DNA of 64,000 bases from LMDS01 sp040007475 (GTDB taxonomy: Bacteria; Pseudomonadota; Gammaproteobacteria; Burkholderiales; Burkholderiaceae_C): NCBI GenBank assembly GCA_040007475.1, contig JBDTVC010000002.1:1-64000 (forward strand). The letters are read 5' to 3'. This document shows, in pieces, positions 42,302-52,294 of the stretch (its first letter is position 1; every line of letters starts with the position of its first letter). A program made the translations under genes and the position numbers. The notes under the pieces are model-generated. The model worked only from the letters and a program-made list of their open reading frames with translations, did no database searches and had not been told where the DNA came from.

Positions 42302-43351
42302 ATGAATCTGGGTACCTTCAAGCCGCTGTTCGCGGTGCTGGCCATGGTGTCGGGTATGGCGGTTACCACCGCGGCCTTCGCGCAGAAGACGCAGCTCACC
42401 GTGTACACCGCGCTCGAGACCGATCAGCTCAAGGCCTACGAGGCCGGCTTCACCAAGGTCAACCCCGACATCGAGATCAAGTGGGTGCGTGACTCCACTG
42501 GCGTGATCACCGCCAAGCTGCTGGCCGAGAAGGCGAACCCCCAGGCCGATGTGGTGATGGGTGTGGCCGCGTCCAGCCTCGCGCTGCTCGACACGAACGG
42601 CATGCTGATCCCGTACGCGCCGCTGAATCTCGACGGCATCATGAGCCAGTACCGTGACAAGAAGAACCCGCCGGCGTGGTTCGGCATGGACGTCTGGGGC
42701 GCGACCGTCTGCTTCAACACCGTCGAGGCGCAGAAGAAGAACATCCCGAAGCCCGAGACCTGGAAAGACCTGACCAAGCCGGTCTACAAGGGCCAGATCG
42801 TGATGCCGAACCCGGCCTCGTCGGGCACCGGCTTCTTCGACGTGAGCGCGTGGCTCACGCTCTGGGGCGACGACAACGGCAAGGGCGGCGGCTGGAAGTT
42901 CATGGACGCGCTGCACGAGAACATCGCGCAGTACACCCACTCGGGTTCGAAGCCCTGCAACATGGCGGCGACCGGCGAGTACGTGCTCGGCATCTCGTTC
43001 GAGTACCGCGGCAACACCAACAAGGCCAAAGGCGCGCCGATCGACCTGGTGTTCCCGAAGGAGGGCCTGGGCTGGGACCTGGAAGCCTTCGCGATCCATG
43101 CCGGCACCAAGAAGCTCGCCGCGGCGAAGAAGCTCGCCGATTGGGCCTCGAGCAAGGACGCGATGAAGCTCTACGGCAAGAACTTCGCGATCACCGCGAT
43201 CCCCGGCGTCGCCGAGCCGCTGAAGAACGTGCCGGCCGACTACGAAGCGCGTCTCGTGAAGATGGACTTCGCGACCACCGCGAAGAACCGCGAGCGGGTC
43301 TTGGCTGAGTGGAACAAGCGTTACGACACCAAGAGCGAAGCGAAGAAGTGA
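42302..43351 (+). CDS. phnS: 2-aminoethylphosphonate ABC transporter substrate-binding protein
   Basis: 349 residues with a signal peptide (cleavage after TTAAFA) and a type-2 iron/phosphonate-like binding fold: LTVYTALETDQLKAYE, DVVMGVAASSLA, NPASSGTGFFDVSAWL. It resembles the Burkholderia AEP-binding proteins (PhnS2 type) rather than PhnD. The following ATPase and permease and the presence of PhnW support AEP as ligand. An AGGAG site precedes the ATG. A hairpin repeat separates it from the ATPase gene. Confidence 0.9.
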   Translation: MNLGTFKPLFAVLAMVSGMAVTTAAFAQKTQLTVYTALETDQLKAYEAGFTKVNPDIEIKWVRDSTGVITAKLLAEKANPQADVVMGVAASSLALLDTNGMLIPYAPLNLDGIMSQYRDKKNPPAWFGMDVWGATVCFNTVEAQKKNIPKPETWKDLTKPVYKGQIVMPNPASSGTGFFDVSAWLTLWGDDNGKGGGWKFMDALHENIAQYTHSGSKPCNMAATGEYVLGISFEYRGNTNKAKGAPIDLVFPKEGLGWDLEAFAIHAGTKKLAAAKKLADWASSKDAMKLYGKNFAITAIPGVAEPLKNVPADYEARLVKMDFATTAKNRERVLAEWNKRYDTKSEAKK

Positions 43352-43375
43352 GCATGTCGTTGACGGAGACGAGCC

Positions 43376-43448
43376 CGAGCGCCCGGCCGCCCGAAGCCGG
43401 GCGAGACCCCCTTGGGGGGTGGTCGCTGTATTCGGCGACCGGGGGCTG
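43376..43448 (-). repeat. intergenic hairpin repeat, copy 3 (inverted)
   Basis: On the minus strand the layout is the same as copies 1 and 2: stem I GGTCGC...GCGACC (43440-43421), stem II ACCCCC/GGGGGT (43420-43406), stem III CGCCCG/CGGGCG with loop GCTT (43403-43388), then GGCCGGGCGCTC. It lies between the genes for the binding protein and the ATPase, where a hairpin could stabilise the upstream message. Confidence 0.82.
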
Positions 43449-43450
43449 AC

Positions 43451-44503
<1,053 letters not shown>

Positions 44504-44523
44504 GCCCGCTGGTACGCCGATCC

Positions 44524-46242
44524 GTGTCCGCCGTCCTGACTTCGCCCGTGGCCGCGCTGCGCCAGCGCGCGCACTGGACCGACCGCATCGCGCACCTCGC
44601 GTTGCTGCTCGTCGTGCTGGCACTCGTGGTGTTTCTCGCACTGCCGCTGGCAAGCATCCTCGTCAAGGCGCTGCAGAGCAGCGATGGTGCGTTCGTCGGG
44701 TTGGTCAACTTCACGAGCTACCTGGCGTCGCCGTCGCTGCTGACGTCGCTGTGGCACAGCGTGTGGATCTCGGCCGTCGTCACGGTCGTCACGCTGCCGC
44801 TGGCCTTCGGCTTCGCCTACGCGCTGTCGCGCAGCTGCATGCCGTTCAAGGGGCTCTTTCGCACGATCGCGTTGATTCCGCTGCTGGCGCCGTCGCTCCT
44901 GTCGGCGCTGTCGCTGATCTACTGGTTCGGCAACCAGGGGCTGGCGCGCGGGCTGATCCAGCGCCTGGGCTTCGAGAACATCTATGGCGCGCCGGGCATC
45001 GTCTTGGCCGAATGCTTCGCGGTGTTCCCGCACGTGCTGATGATCCTGATCACCGCGTTGTCGCTCGCCGACGCGCGGTTGTACGAAGCGGCGAACGCGC
45101 TGGGCACCGGCACGCGCCGCAAGTTCTTCACGATCACGCTGCCGGGCGCGAAGTACGGGCTGATTTCGGCCGCGTTGGTCGGGTTCACGCTGGTGATGAC
45201 GGACTTCGGCATCCCGAAAGTGATCGGCGGCAACTTCAACATGCTCGCCACCGACGTGTTCAAGCTCGTGATCGGCCAGCAGGACTTCCAGCGCGGCGCC
45301 GTCGTCGGCCTGCTGCTGCTGACGCCGGCGCTGCTCACTTTCGGCATCGACTGGCTGGTGCAGCGAAAGCAGACGGCGATGCTGAGCGCGCGCGCGGTGC
45401 CGCTCAGGCCGAAGCCGTCGCGCGGGTTCGACGCGCTGATGCTCGGCTACGTCGGCCTCGTCAGCGCGCTGATGCTGGCGATGCTCGGCATGGCCGTCTT
45501 CGCCTCGTTCGCGACCTACTGGCCCTACAACCTGGCGCCGAGCTGGAAGCACTACACGATGGGCTTCGTCGACGCCGAGGTCGGCGAGGCCTTTCTGAAC
45601 AGCCTGAAGCTCGCCGCCGGAACGGCGTTCTTCGGCACCATCGTCGTCTTCGTCGGCGCCTACATGCTCGAGAAGACCCGCGGCCTCGACGCGATCCGCC
45701 CGTTGGTGCGCCTGCTCGCGATGCTGCCGATGGCGGTGCCGGGGCTGGTGCTCGGCCTCGGCTACATCTTCTTCTTCAACGCGCCCGGCAATCCGCTGAA
45801 CGGTCTCTACCAGACGCTGACGCTGCTCGTGATCTGCACCATCGTCCACTTCTACACGACCGGCCACCTGACGGCGGTGACGGCGCTGAAGGCGCTCGAC
45901 GCGGAGTTCGAATCGGTCTCGGCCTCGCTGAAGGTGCCGTTCTTCAAGACCTTCTGGCGCGTCACGCTGCCGATCTGCACGCCGACCTTGCTCGACATCG
46001 CGCGCTACTTCTTCATCAACGCGATGACGACGATCTCGGCGGTGGTCTTCTTGTACTCACCCTCGACCAAGGTCGCGTCGATCGCGATCCTGAACCTCGA
46101 CGAAGCCGGCGAGGCCGGCGCCGCCGCGGCGTGCGCGGTACTCATCACGGCCGGTTCGACAGTCGTGACGCTGCTGTTCATCGCCCTGGGCTGGTGGGTG
46201 GACAAGCGGACTCAGGCCTGGCGCAACACGGCCACCCGATAG
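44524..46242 (+). CDS. phnU: 2-aminoethylphosphonate ABC transporter permease (fused, two-lobe)
   Basis: About 572 residues from a GTG start 20 bases after the ATPase stop. Twelve or so membrane segments in two halves, each with an EAA-type docking loop (YEAANALGTGTRRKFFTITLPG and FESVSASLKVPFFKTFWRVTLP), so one chain provides both permease lobes. This is the layout of the PhnU2-type AEP permease and of FbpB-like iron permeases. No ATG fits the start; the next GTG in frame is eight codons later. Confidence 0.87.
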   Translation: MSAVLTSPVAALRQRAHWTDRIAHLALLLVVLALVVFLALPLASILVKALQSSDGAFVGLVNFTSYLASPSLLTSLWHSVWISAVVTVVTLPLAFGFAYALSRSCMPFKGLFRTIALIPLLAPSLLSALSLIYWFGNQGLARGLIQRLGFENIYGAPGIVLAECFAVFPHVLMILITALSLADARLYEAANALGTGTRRKFFTITLPGAKYGLISAALVGFTLVMTDFGIPKVIGGNFNMLATDVFKLVIGQQDFQRGAVVGLLLLTPALLTFGIDWLVQRKQTAMLSARAVPLRPKPSRGFDALMLGYVGLVSALMLAMLGMAVFASFATYWPYNLAPSWKHYTMGFVDAEVGEAFLNSLKLAAGTAFFGTIVVFVGAYMLEKTRGLDAIRPLVRLLAMLPMAVPGLVLGLGYIFFFNAPGNPLNGLYQTLTLLVICTIVHFYTTGHLTAVTALKALDAEFESVSASLKVPFFKTFWRVTLPICTPTLLDIARYFFINAMTTISAVVFLYSPSTKVASIAILNLDEAGEAGAAAACAVLITAGSTVVTLLFIALGWWVDKRTQAWRNTATR

Positions 46243-46252
46243 CGAGCACACG

Positions 46253-47053
46253 ATGACCCACGAACGATCCGACCTGCGACTGGCCGTCGCGCAGCAGCCG
46301 ATGGAATGGACCACCGAGCGCAACGTGTTGCACATGATCACGGCGCTCGAGCTGGCGGCGGCACAGGGCGCGCAGCTCTGCCTGTTCCCCGAACTCGCGC
46401 TGACCGGGTTCCACCGGCAGGTTCGCGAGCAGGCGCGACCGGAGATCGTCGGGCCGGCGCTGCGGCGCGTGCGCGCGGCCTGCCGCGATGCCCGCGTCGC
46501 CAGCCTGATCGGGCTGCCGACGTTCGGTGCCGATGGCGCGGTGTTGAACAGCTACGCGTTGGTCGACGCGGAGGGTGCCGTGGGCGCGACGATCCACAAG
46601 AACGGGCTGACGGCGGCCGAGCTGACCTTCTTCGCGGCCGGCACCGAGCGGCCGCTGACGCGCTTCGCCGGGCGCAATTGCACGACCGTGATGTGCCGCG
46701 AGATCGAGGACGTCGATGCGATCGCAGCGCAGCTGGCCGATGAATCGGTTCAGCTCGTCTTCTGGCCGTCGATCGTCGGCTACCCGCCGGGCACGATCGC
46801 CGAGCCGGAGCGCGCCGTGCAGGGCCTGGGTTACCGCCAGCGCGCGGGCGAGTTCGCGCGGCGCTTCAACGCACACCTCGTGCAATGCAACTGGCCGCAC
46901 GCGCTCAACACGCCGGAGCGCAACTACCAGGGCGAGAGCAAGGCCTACGGGCCCGATGGCGAGGTCCTGCTGACGTTGCCGCGCGACGAGGCCGGGCTGG
47001 CCGTCTTCGATCTCAGCGCGCGTGATTTTCAATGGACGCCGATGCCGGCGTGA
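46253..47053 (+). CDS. carbon-nitrogen hydrolase (nitrilase superfamily)
   Basis: 266 residues. The Glu-Lys-Cys triad is E47 (LFPELAL), K116 (IHKNGLTAAE) and C148 (TVMCREIED). The Cys motif differs from the common CxD/YxxRFPE form. Members hydrolyse amides, ureas or nitriles in the cytoplasm. The gene sits between the AEP permease and phnW. It could release AEP or another amine from an N-acylated or amide form brought in by the transporter; that is inference from position. Confidence 0.87.
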   Translation: MTHERSDLRLAVAQQPMEWTTERNVLHMITALELAAAQGAQLCLFPELALTGFHRQVREQARPEIVGPALRRVRAACRDARVASLIGLPTFGADGAVLNSYALVDAEGAVGATIHKNGLTAAELTFFAAGTERPLTRFAGRNCTTVMCREIEDVDAIAAQLADESVQLVFWPSIVGYPPGTIAEPERAVQGLGYRQRAGEFARRFNAHLVQCNWPHALNTPERNYQGESKAYGPDGEVLLTLPRDEAGLAVFDLSARDFQWTPMPA

Positions 47054-47072
47054 CAAGAACCAGGAGACCCCC

Positions 47073-48176
47073 ATGGACCGCGACGCCATCCTGCTGACCC
47101 CCGGCCCGCTGACGACCACCTTGCGCACCAAGCTCGCGATGCTGCGCGACTGGGGGTCGTGGGACACCGACTTCATCAAAGTCACCGCCGAGCTGCGGCG
47201 CCAGCTGCTTGCGATCGTGCATGGCGAGGCCTCGCACACGGTCGTGCCCTTGCAAGGCAGCGGTACCTTCTCGGTCGAGGCGGCCGTCGCGACCGTGGTG
47301 CCTCGCGACGGTCACATGCTGGTGCTCGACAACGGCGCGTACTGCAAGCGGCTGGGCAAGCTCGCGACGCTGATGGGCCGGCGCACGACGATCATGGAGC
47401 ACGCCGAGGACCAGGCCGTGTCGGCGCCCGCGCTGGACGCCAAGCTGAGCGAAGACCCGAGCATCACCCACGTCGGCTTCATCCACTGCGAGACCGGCAC
47501 CGGCGTGCTGAACCCGCTGCAGGCGGTCAGCGAGGTCTGCGCGCGCCACGGCAAGGGGCTGATCATCGATGCGATGAGCTCGTTCGCCGCGCTGCCGATC
47601 GATGCGCGCGAGGTTCGGTTCGATGCGCTCGTGGCGGCCAGCGGCAAGTGCCTGGAGGGCGTGCCGGGCATGGGCTTCGTGTTCCTGCGCAAGGACATCC
47701 TGGCCGGTTGCGAGGGCCAATCGCACTCGCTGGCGATGGACCTGTTCGACCAGCATGCCTATATGGAGAAGACCGGCCAGTGGCGCTTCACCCCGCCGAC
47801 GCACGTGGTGGCGGCGCTGGCCGAGGCGCTGCGCCAGTACGAGGAGGAGGGCGGCCAGACCGCGCGCCTGGCGCGCTACACCGACAACTGCCGCACGCTG
47901 ATCGACGGGATGCAGGCGCTGGGCTTCAAGCCGTTCCTGCCGGCGGCGCTGCAGGCGCCGATCATCGTGACGTTCCACGCCCCGGCCGATCGCGCCTACG
48001 AGTTCCGACCCTTCTACGAAGCGGCCAAGCAACGAGGCTTCATCCTGTACCCGGGTAAGCTGACGCAGGTCGAGACCTTTCGCGTCGGCTGCATCGGCGC
48101 GATCGGACGCAACGAGATGCAGCAGGCCGTGAACGCGGTCTCCGATTCGATGCGCGCGCTCGGCATCACCACCTGA
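47073..48176 (+). CDS. phnW: 2-aminoethylphosphonate-pyruvate transaminase
   Basis: 367 residues, class-V PLP aminotransferase. It starts MDRDAILLTPGPLTTT, the PLP Lys is K192 (ASGKCLEGVPG) and D167 (IIDAMSSF) holds the pyridine nitrogen. It converts AEP and pyruvate to phosphonoacetaldehyde and alanine. No phnX is present; instead PhnY and PhnA in the divergent operon finish degradation by way of phosphonoacetate. GGAGA precedes the ATG. Confidence 0.95.
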   Translation: MDRDAILLTPGPLTTTLRTKLAMLRDWGSWDTDFIKVTAELRRQLLAIVHGEASHTVVPLQGSGTFSVEAAVATVVPRDGHMLVLDNGAYCKRLGKLATLMGRRTTIMEHAEDQAVSAPALDAKLSEDPSITHVGFIHCETGTGVLNPLQAVSEVCARHGKGLIIDAMSSFAALPIDAREVRFDALVAASGKCLEGVPGMGFVFLRKDILAGCEGQSHSLAMDLFDQHAYMEKTGQWRFTPPTHVVAALAEALRQYEEEGGQTARLARYTDNCRTLIDGMQALGFKPFLPAALQAPIIVTFHAPADRAYEFRPFYEAAKQRGFILYPGKLTQVETFRVGCIGAIGRNEMQQAVNAVSDSMRALGITT

Positions 48177-48186
48177 GGATATTGCG

Positions 48187-49557
48187 ATGGCACAGAAGGA
48201 ACATCCGGCACTTGCCGCCGTCCGCAAGTCGGGCACCGGCAAGGTCAAGGTCGCGGTCAGCGACATCGACGGGATCCTGCGTGGCAAGTACCTCCACATC
48301 GACAAGTTCCTCGGCGCCGCGGAGCCGCACCCGAACGGCGGCTTCGGCTTCTGCGACGTGGTGTTCGGCTGGGACGCGAACGACAACTGCTACGACAACG
48401 CGACGCTGACCGGCTGGCAGCACGGCTTCCCGGATGCGCTGGCGCGGCTCGATCTCGGCACGCACCGCCACGTGCCGTGGGACGACGGCGTGCCGATGTT
48501 CCTTGGCGAGTTCGTCAACGGCGACGGCAGCCCCTCGCCGATCTGCCCGCGCCAGACGCTCAAGCGTGTGCTCAAGCGCGCCGGGAAGCTCGGCGTGCTG
48601 CCGATGGCCGGCATGGAGTTCGAGTGGTTCAACTTCAGTGAAACGCCGCAGAGCTGGGCCAGCAAGCGCGGCGTCGGTCCGGAGCCGATCACGCCGGGCA
48701 TGTTCGGCTATTCACTGCTGCGCATGAACCACAAGCGCGAATTCTTCAAGGCGCTGATGGACGAGATGCCGCTGTTCGGCGTGCCCATCGAAGGCCTGCA
48801 TACCGAGACCGGGCCCGGTGTCTACGAAGTGGCCATCGCGTTCAGCGAGGCGCTCGAGCAGGCCGACCGTGCGATCCTGTTCAAGACCGGCGCGAAGGAG
48901 ATCGGCGCGCGCTTCGGCGTGATGCCCAGCTTCATGGCGAAGTGGAACCAGCAGCTGCCGGGCTGCTCGGGGCACATCCACCAGAGCCTGTCGGACGGCA
49001 AGACGAATCTGTTCTTCGACGCGAAGTCGCCGCGCAAGATGAGCAAGCTGTTCGAGAGCTACCTCGCGGGTCAGGTCGCATGCCTGATGGAGATGGCGCC
49101 GATGTTCTGGCCGACGATCAACAGCTACAAGCGGCTGGTCGACGGCTTCTGGGCACCGGTCAAGCCGACCTGGGGCATCGACAACCGCACGGCGAGCTTT
49201 CGCGTGATCGCCGGCAGCCCGAAGGCCACGCGTCTCGAGACGCGCTGCCCTGGTGCCGACGTGAACCCGTACCTCGCGATGGCCGCGGTGATCGCCGCCG
49301 GCCTGCACGGTGTCGAGAAGGGCCTGAAGCTCACCGCGCCGCCGATCACCGGCACCAATGGCGGGGCAGAGCACATCCCGCGCGCGCCGCGCACGCTGAT
49401 CGAGACGACGATCAATTTCAAGCAGTCGACCATCGCCCGCGACTGGTTCGGCGACGACTTCGTCGACCACTTCGCGGCCACGCGCGAGTGGGAGTGGCGG
49501 CAGTGGCTGGACGGCGTGACCGACTGGGAACTGAAGCGCTACTTCGAGATCATCTGA
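48187..49557 (+). CDS. glutamine synthetase-like gamma-glutamyl ligase
   Basis: 456 residues. The GS catalytic site is preserved: E144/E146 (GMEFEW), E207 and E214 (HTETGPGVYE), H263 (PGCSGHIHQSL), and the arginine block NRTASFRV. The N-terminal domain begins VAVSDIDGILRGKYL, as in PuuA/GlnA3-type gamma-glutamyl-amine ligases, not glnA. It lacks the adenylylation-site sequence of glnA. It probably joins glutamate to a primary amine using ATP. It starts 10 bases after phnW; its TGA overlaps the next ATG. Confidence 0.86.
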   Translation: MAQKEHPALAAVRKSGTGKVKVAVSDIDGILRGKYLHIDKFLGAAEPHPNGGFGFCDVVFGWDANDNCYDNATLTGWQHGFPDALARLDLGTHRHVPWDDGVPMFLGEFVNGDGSPSPICPRQTLKRVLKRAGKLGVLPMAGMEFEWFNFSETPQSWASKRGVGPEPITPGMFGYSLLRMNHKREFFKALMDEMPLFGVPIEGLHTETGPGVYEVAIAFSEALEQADRAILFKTGAKEIGARFGVMPSFMAKWNQQLPGCSGHIHQSLSDGKTNLFFDAKSPRKMSKLFESYLAGQVACLMEMAPMFWPTINSYKRLVDGFWAPVKPTWGIDNRTASFRVIAGSPKATRLETRCPGADVNPYLAMAAVIAAGLHGVEKGLKLTAPPITGTNGGAEHIPRAPRTLIETTINFKQSTIARDWFGDDFVDHFAATREWEWRQWLDGVTDWELKRYFEII

Positions 49558-51140
49558 TGAATGCGTGGGTCACCCGGATCGTTGCCCTGGCCTTGTGCGC
49601 CGCCGCAGGCACCGCGAACGCGGTCACGCTGCGAATCGCCAGTGCGTTCGACCCGCAGACGATGGACCCGCACGCGATCGCGCTGCTGTACCAGACGCGC
49701 GTCTCGGCGCAGGTCTACGAGTCGCTGCTCAATCGTGACGAACGGTTCCAGCTGGAGCCCTCGCTTGCGCTGTCGTGGCAGGCGGTGAGCCCGACCCTGT
49801 GGCGCTTCAAGCTGCGGCCCGGCGTGTTTTTCCACGACGGCACGCCGTTCACGGCCGATGATGCGGTGTTCTCGTTCGACCGCGCGATGGCGCCGCCCTC
49901 GCAGCGCTCGTTCCAGCTCAAAGGCGTGAAGGCGGTCCGCAAGGTCGACCTGCTGACGATCGAGATCGACCTCGAGGCGCCCGATTCGGTGCTGCCCGAG
50001 AAACTCACGCAGCTCGGCATGGTGAGCAAGGCCTGGTGCGTGAAGCACGGCGTCGAGAAGGCCCAGGACTTCAACGGCAAGCAGGAGACCTTCGCGGTGC
50101 GCAACGCCAACGGCACCGGCCCGTTCGCGCTCGACCGCTTCGAGCCGGACGTGCGGACCGTGCTCAAGCGCAACCCGCGCTGGTGGGGTGGCCGTGAGCA
50201 GGGCGCCGACAAGCGCAACGGCAATCTCGACGAGGTCACGCTGGTCGCGATCCGCTCCGACGCCACGCGCATTGCCGCGCTGATCTCGGGCGAGATCGAC
50301 CTGGTGCTGGACCCGCCGGTGCAGGATGTCGAGCGCCTGAAGGGCGAGTCGGCGATCAAGCTGCAGCAGATCACCGACCTCGGCCAGCAGTACCTCGCGC
50401 TGGACGTCGGTCGCGACGAGCTGACCGACAGCGACGTGAAGGGCAAGAACCCGTTCAGGGACCTGCGCGTGCGCCGGGCGATCTACCACGCGTTGAACAT
50501 GCCGCTCCTGACTCAGAAGGTCTTGCGCGGCCTGGGTGTGCCGACCGGTGCGTTCCTGTCGCCCCGCGTCGACGGCTCGCCGCCGGAGCTCGACAAGCGA
50601 TTGCCTTACGACGTGGTGGAGGCGAAGGCGCTGCTCACAGAAGCCGGGTATCCGAACGGCTTCGCGATCACGCTGGATTGCGTCAATGTGCCGTGGCGCG
50701 AGGCGGCCTGCCAGGCCATGGCCGCGATGCTGACGCAAGCCGGGATCCGCGCGACGATGCGCAGCGCGCCGACCAACCAGTTCTTCCCGAAGCTGACCGG
50801 CGCGACCGCGAGTTTCATGGAGTTCGGCTGGACGCCGAGCCCCGACGCGTGGGCATCGTTGAACGCGCTGTTCCGCACCTGGGACAAGTCGGGCGGCGGC
50901 ACCTTCAACGGCGGCCGCTACAGCAACGCGAAGCTCGACGCCTTGATCGACAATCTGCGCGTCGAGCCCGACCTGACCCGTCGCCGCGCGATGGTCGGCA
51001 CCGTACTGCGGATGGTCGGCGACGACCTGCCGCTGATCCCGTTGTATCGCCGCACGCTGACCTGGGCGATGAGCAACAAGGTCAGCACCGTTCAATGGCC
51101 CAACGACTCGCCCGAGTTGCGCTGGGTTCGCCTCAAGTAA
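49557..51140 (+). CDS. family-5 extracellular solute-binding protein, orphan
   Basis: 527 residues with a signal peptide (cleavage after TANA) and the DppA/OppA-type fold: LRIASAFDPQTMDPHA, LAVSWQ-like LALSWQAVSPTLWRFKLR, the FHDGTPFTADDAVFSF motif, and RVRRAIYHALN. No peptide permease or ATPase gene is nearby, so it either feeds another permease or works alone. ATG overlaps the ligase stop (TGATG), tying it to the gamma-glutamyl ligase. Confidence 0.9.
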   Translation: MNAWVTRIVALALCAAAGTANAVTLRIASAFDPQTMDPHAIALLYQTRVSAQVYESLLNRDERFQLEPSLALSWQAVSPTLWRFKLRPGVFFHDGTPFTADDAVFSFDRAMAPPSQRSFQLKGVKAVRKVDLLTIEIDLEAPDSVLPEKLTQLGMVSKAWCVKHGVEKAQDFNGKQETFAVRNANGTGPFALDRFEPDVRTVLKRNPRWWGGREQGADKRNGNLDEVTLVAIRSDATRIAALISGEIDLVLDPPVQDVERLKGESAIKLQQITDLGQQYLALDVGRDELTDSDVKGKNPFRDLRVRRAIYHALNMPLLTQKVLRGLGVPTGAFLSPRVDGSPPELDKRLPYDVVEAKALLTEAGYPNGFAITLDCVNVPWREAACQAMAAMLTQAGIRATMRSAPTNQFFPKLTGATASFMEFGWTPSPDAWASLNALFRTWDKSGGGTFNGGRYSNAKLDALIDNLRVEPDLTRRRAMVGTVLRMVGDDLPLIPLYRRTLTWAMSNKVSTVQWPNDSPELRWVRLK

Positions 51141-51153
51141 CCGGCTTCGCACC

Positions 51154-52293
51154 ATGAGCATCACCCGCTTCTCGTTCCCGACCATCATCCATTTCGGCGC
51201 CGGCGCGCGCGCGCTCGCCGGGCCGCACCTGAAGGACCTCGGGCTGCGCCGCCCGCTGATCGTCACCGACAAGGGCTTGGCCGCGCTGCCGCTGATGAAG
51301 GAGTTCGCTGCCGGCCTCGATTCGGCCGGGCTCGCGGTGGCGGTGTACGGCGGCGTGTTCGGCAACCCGACCGGCAGCCAGGTGATGGGCGGTGCCGCGG
51401 CCTACAAGGCACACGAAGCGGACTGCGTGATCGGCGTGGGTGGCGGTGCTGCGCTCGATGTGGCCAAGGTCGTCGGCCTGCTGGCCACGCACCCCGGCGA
51501 CGTGATGGAGTACGTCTGGGATCACCCGCAGGTCCGCGCGATCGATCCGGCCATGTTGCCGTACTTCATCGCGCTGCCGACCACCTCGGGCACCGGCAGC
51601 GAGGTCGGCCGCAGCAGCGTGATCAGCGAGGAGGAGTCGCACGTCAAGCGCGTGATCTTCTCGCCGGCGATCCTTGCCAAGGTGGTGTTCGCCGACCCCG
51701 AACTCACGCTCGGCCTCCCGCCGGCCGTGACCGCGGCGACCGGCATGGACGCGCTCACGCACAACATCGAGAGCTACCTCTCGCCCGCGTACCACCCGCT
51801 GTGCGACGGCATCGCGCTCGAAGGCACGCGCATCGCCGCGCGTGCGCTGCTGACGGCGGTGCGCGAGCCGGGCAACGTGCAGGCGCGCGCCGACATGATG
51901 ATGAGCTCGATGATGGGTGCGATCGCATTCCAGAAAGACCTGGGCGCGGTGCACTCGTGCGCGCATGCGCTCGGCACGGTGTGCGACCTGCACCACGGTC
52001 TGGCCAACGCGCTGATGATCGAGCCGGTGATGAGCTACAACCGCGAAGCGGTGCCGCACAAGTTCGCCGAACTCGCGCACGCTGTTGGCGTGTCGTCCGT
52101 GAGCGGCTTCGTGCCGTGGCTGGCACACCTGAAGCAACGGGTCGGTATCCCGCCAGGGCTGGCCGCTGCCGGTGTCAGGCGCGAGCAGATTCCGCGGTTG
52201 GTCGAGATCGCCACGCGGGACATCTGCCACCAGACCAATCCGCGCCCCTGCGAGGCGGCCGATTTCGAGCGCTTCTTCAAGGAAGCGTACTGA
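51154..52293 (+). CDS. iron-containing alcohol dehydrogenase
   Basis: 379 residues of group III ADH. Metal ligands can be placed: D199 and H203 (GMDALTHNIE), H267 (GAVHSCAH) and H281 (DLHHGLAN), spaced as in FucO. The NAD motif is GVGGGAALDVAK. A phosphonate-associated Fe-ADH subfamily exists, so it could interconvert 2-hydroxyethylphosphonate and phosphonoacetaldehyde; alternatively it oxidises the hydroxyl of a gamma-glutamyl amino alcohol. It starts 13 bases after the binding protein gene. Confidence 0.9.
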   Translation: MSITRFSFPTIIHFGAGARALAGPHLKDLGLRRPLIVTDKGLAALPLMKEFAAGLDSAGLAVAVYGGVFGNPTGSQVMGGAAAYKAHEADCVIGVGGGAALDVAKVVGLLATHPGDVMEYVWDHPQVRAIDPAMLPYFIALPTTSGTGSEVGRSSVISEEESHVKRVIFSPAILAKVVFADPELTLGLPPAVTAATGMDALTHNIESYLSPAYHPLCDGIALEGTRIAARALLTAVREPGNVQARADMMMSSMMGAIAFQKDLGAVHSCAHALGTVCDLHHGLANALMIEPVMSYNREAVPHKFAELAHAVGVSSVSGFVPWLAHLKQRVGIPPGLAAAGVRREQIPRLVEIATRDICHQTNPRPCEAADFERFFKEAY

Positions 52294-52294
52294 C

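Noticed and set aside
47073..48176. Possible phnX (phosphonoacetaldehyde hydrolase) completing the PhnW route
   Set aside because: Neither HAD protein in the window (10065, 54478) has the phosphonatase features; the route through PhnY and PhnA is encoded instead.
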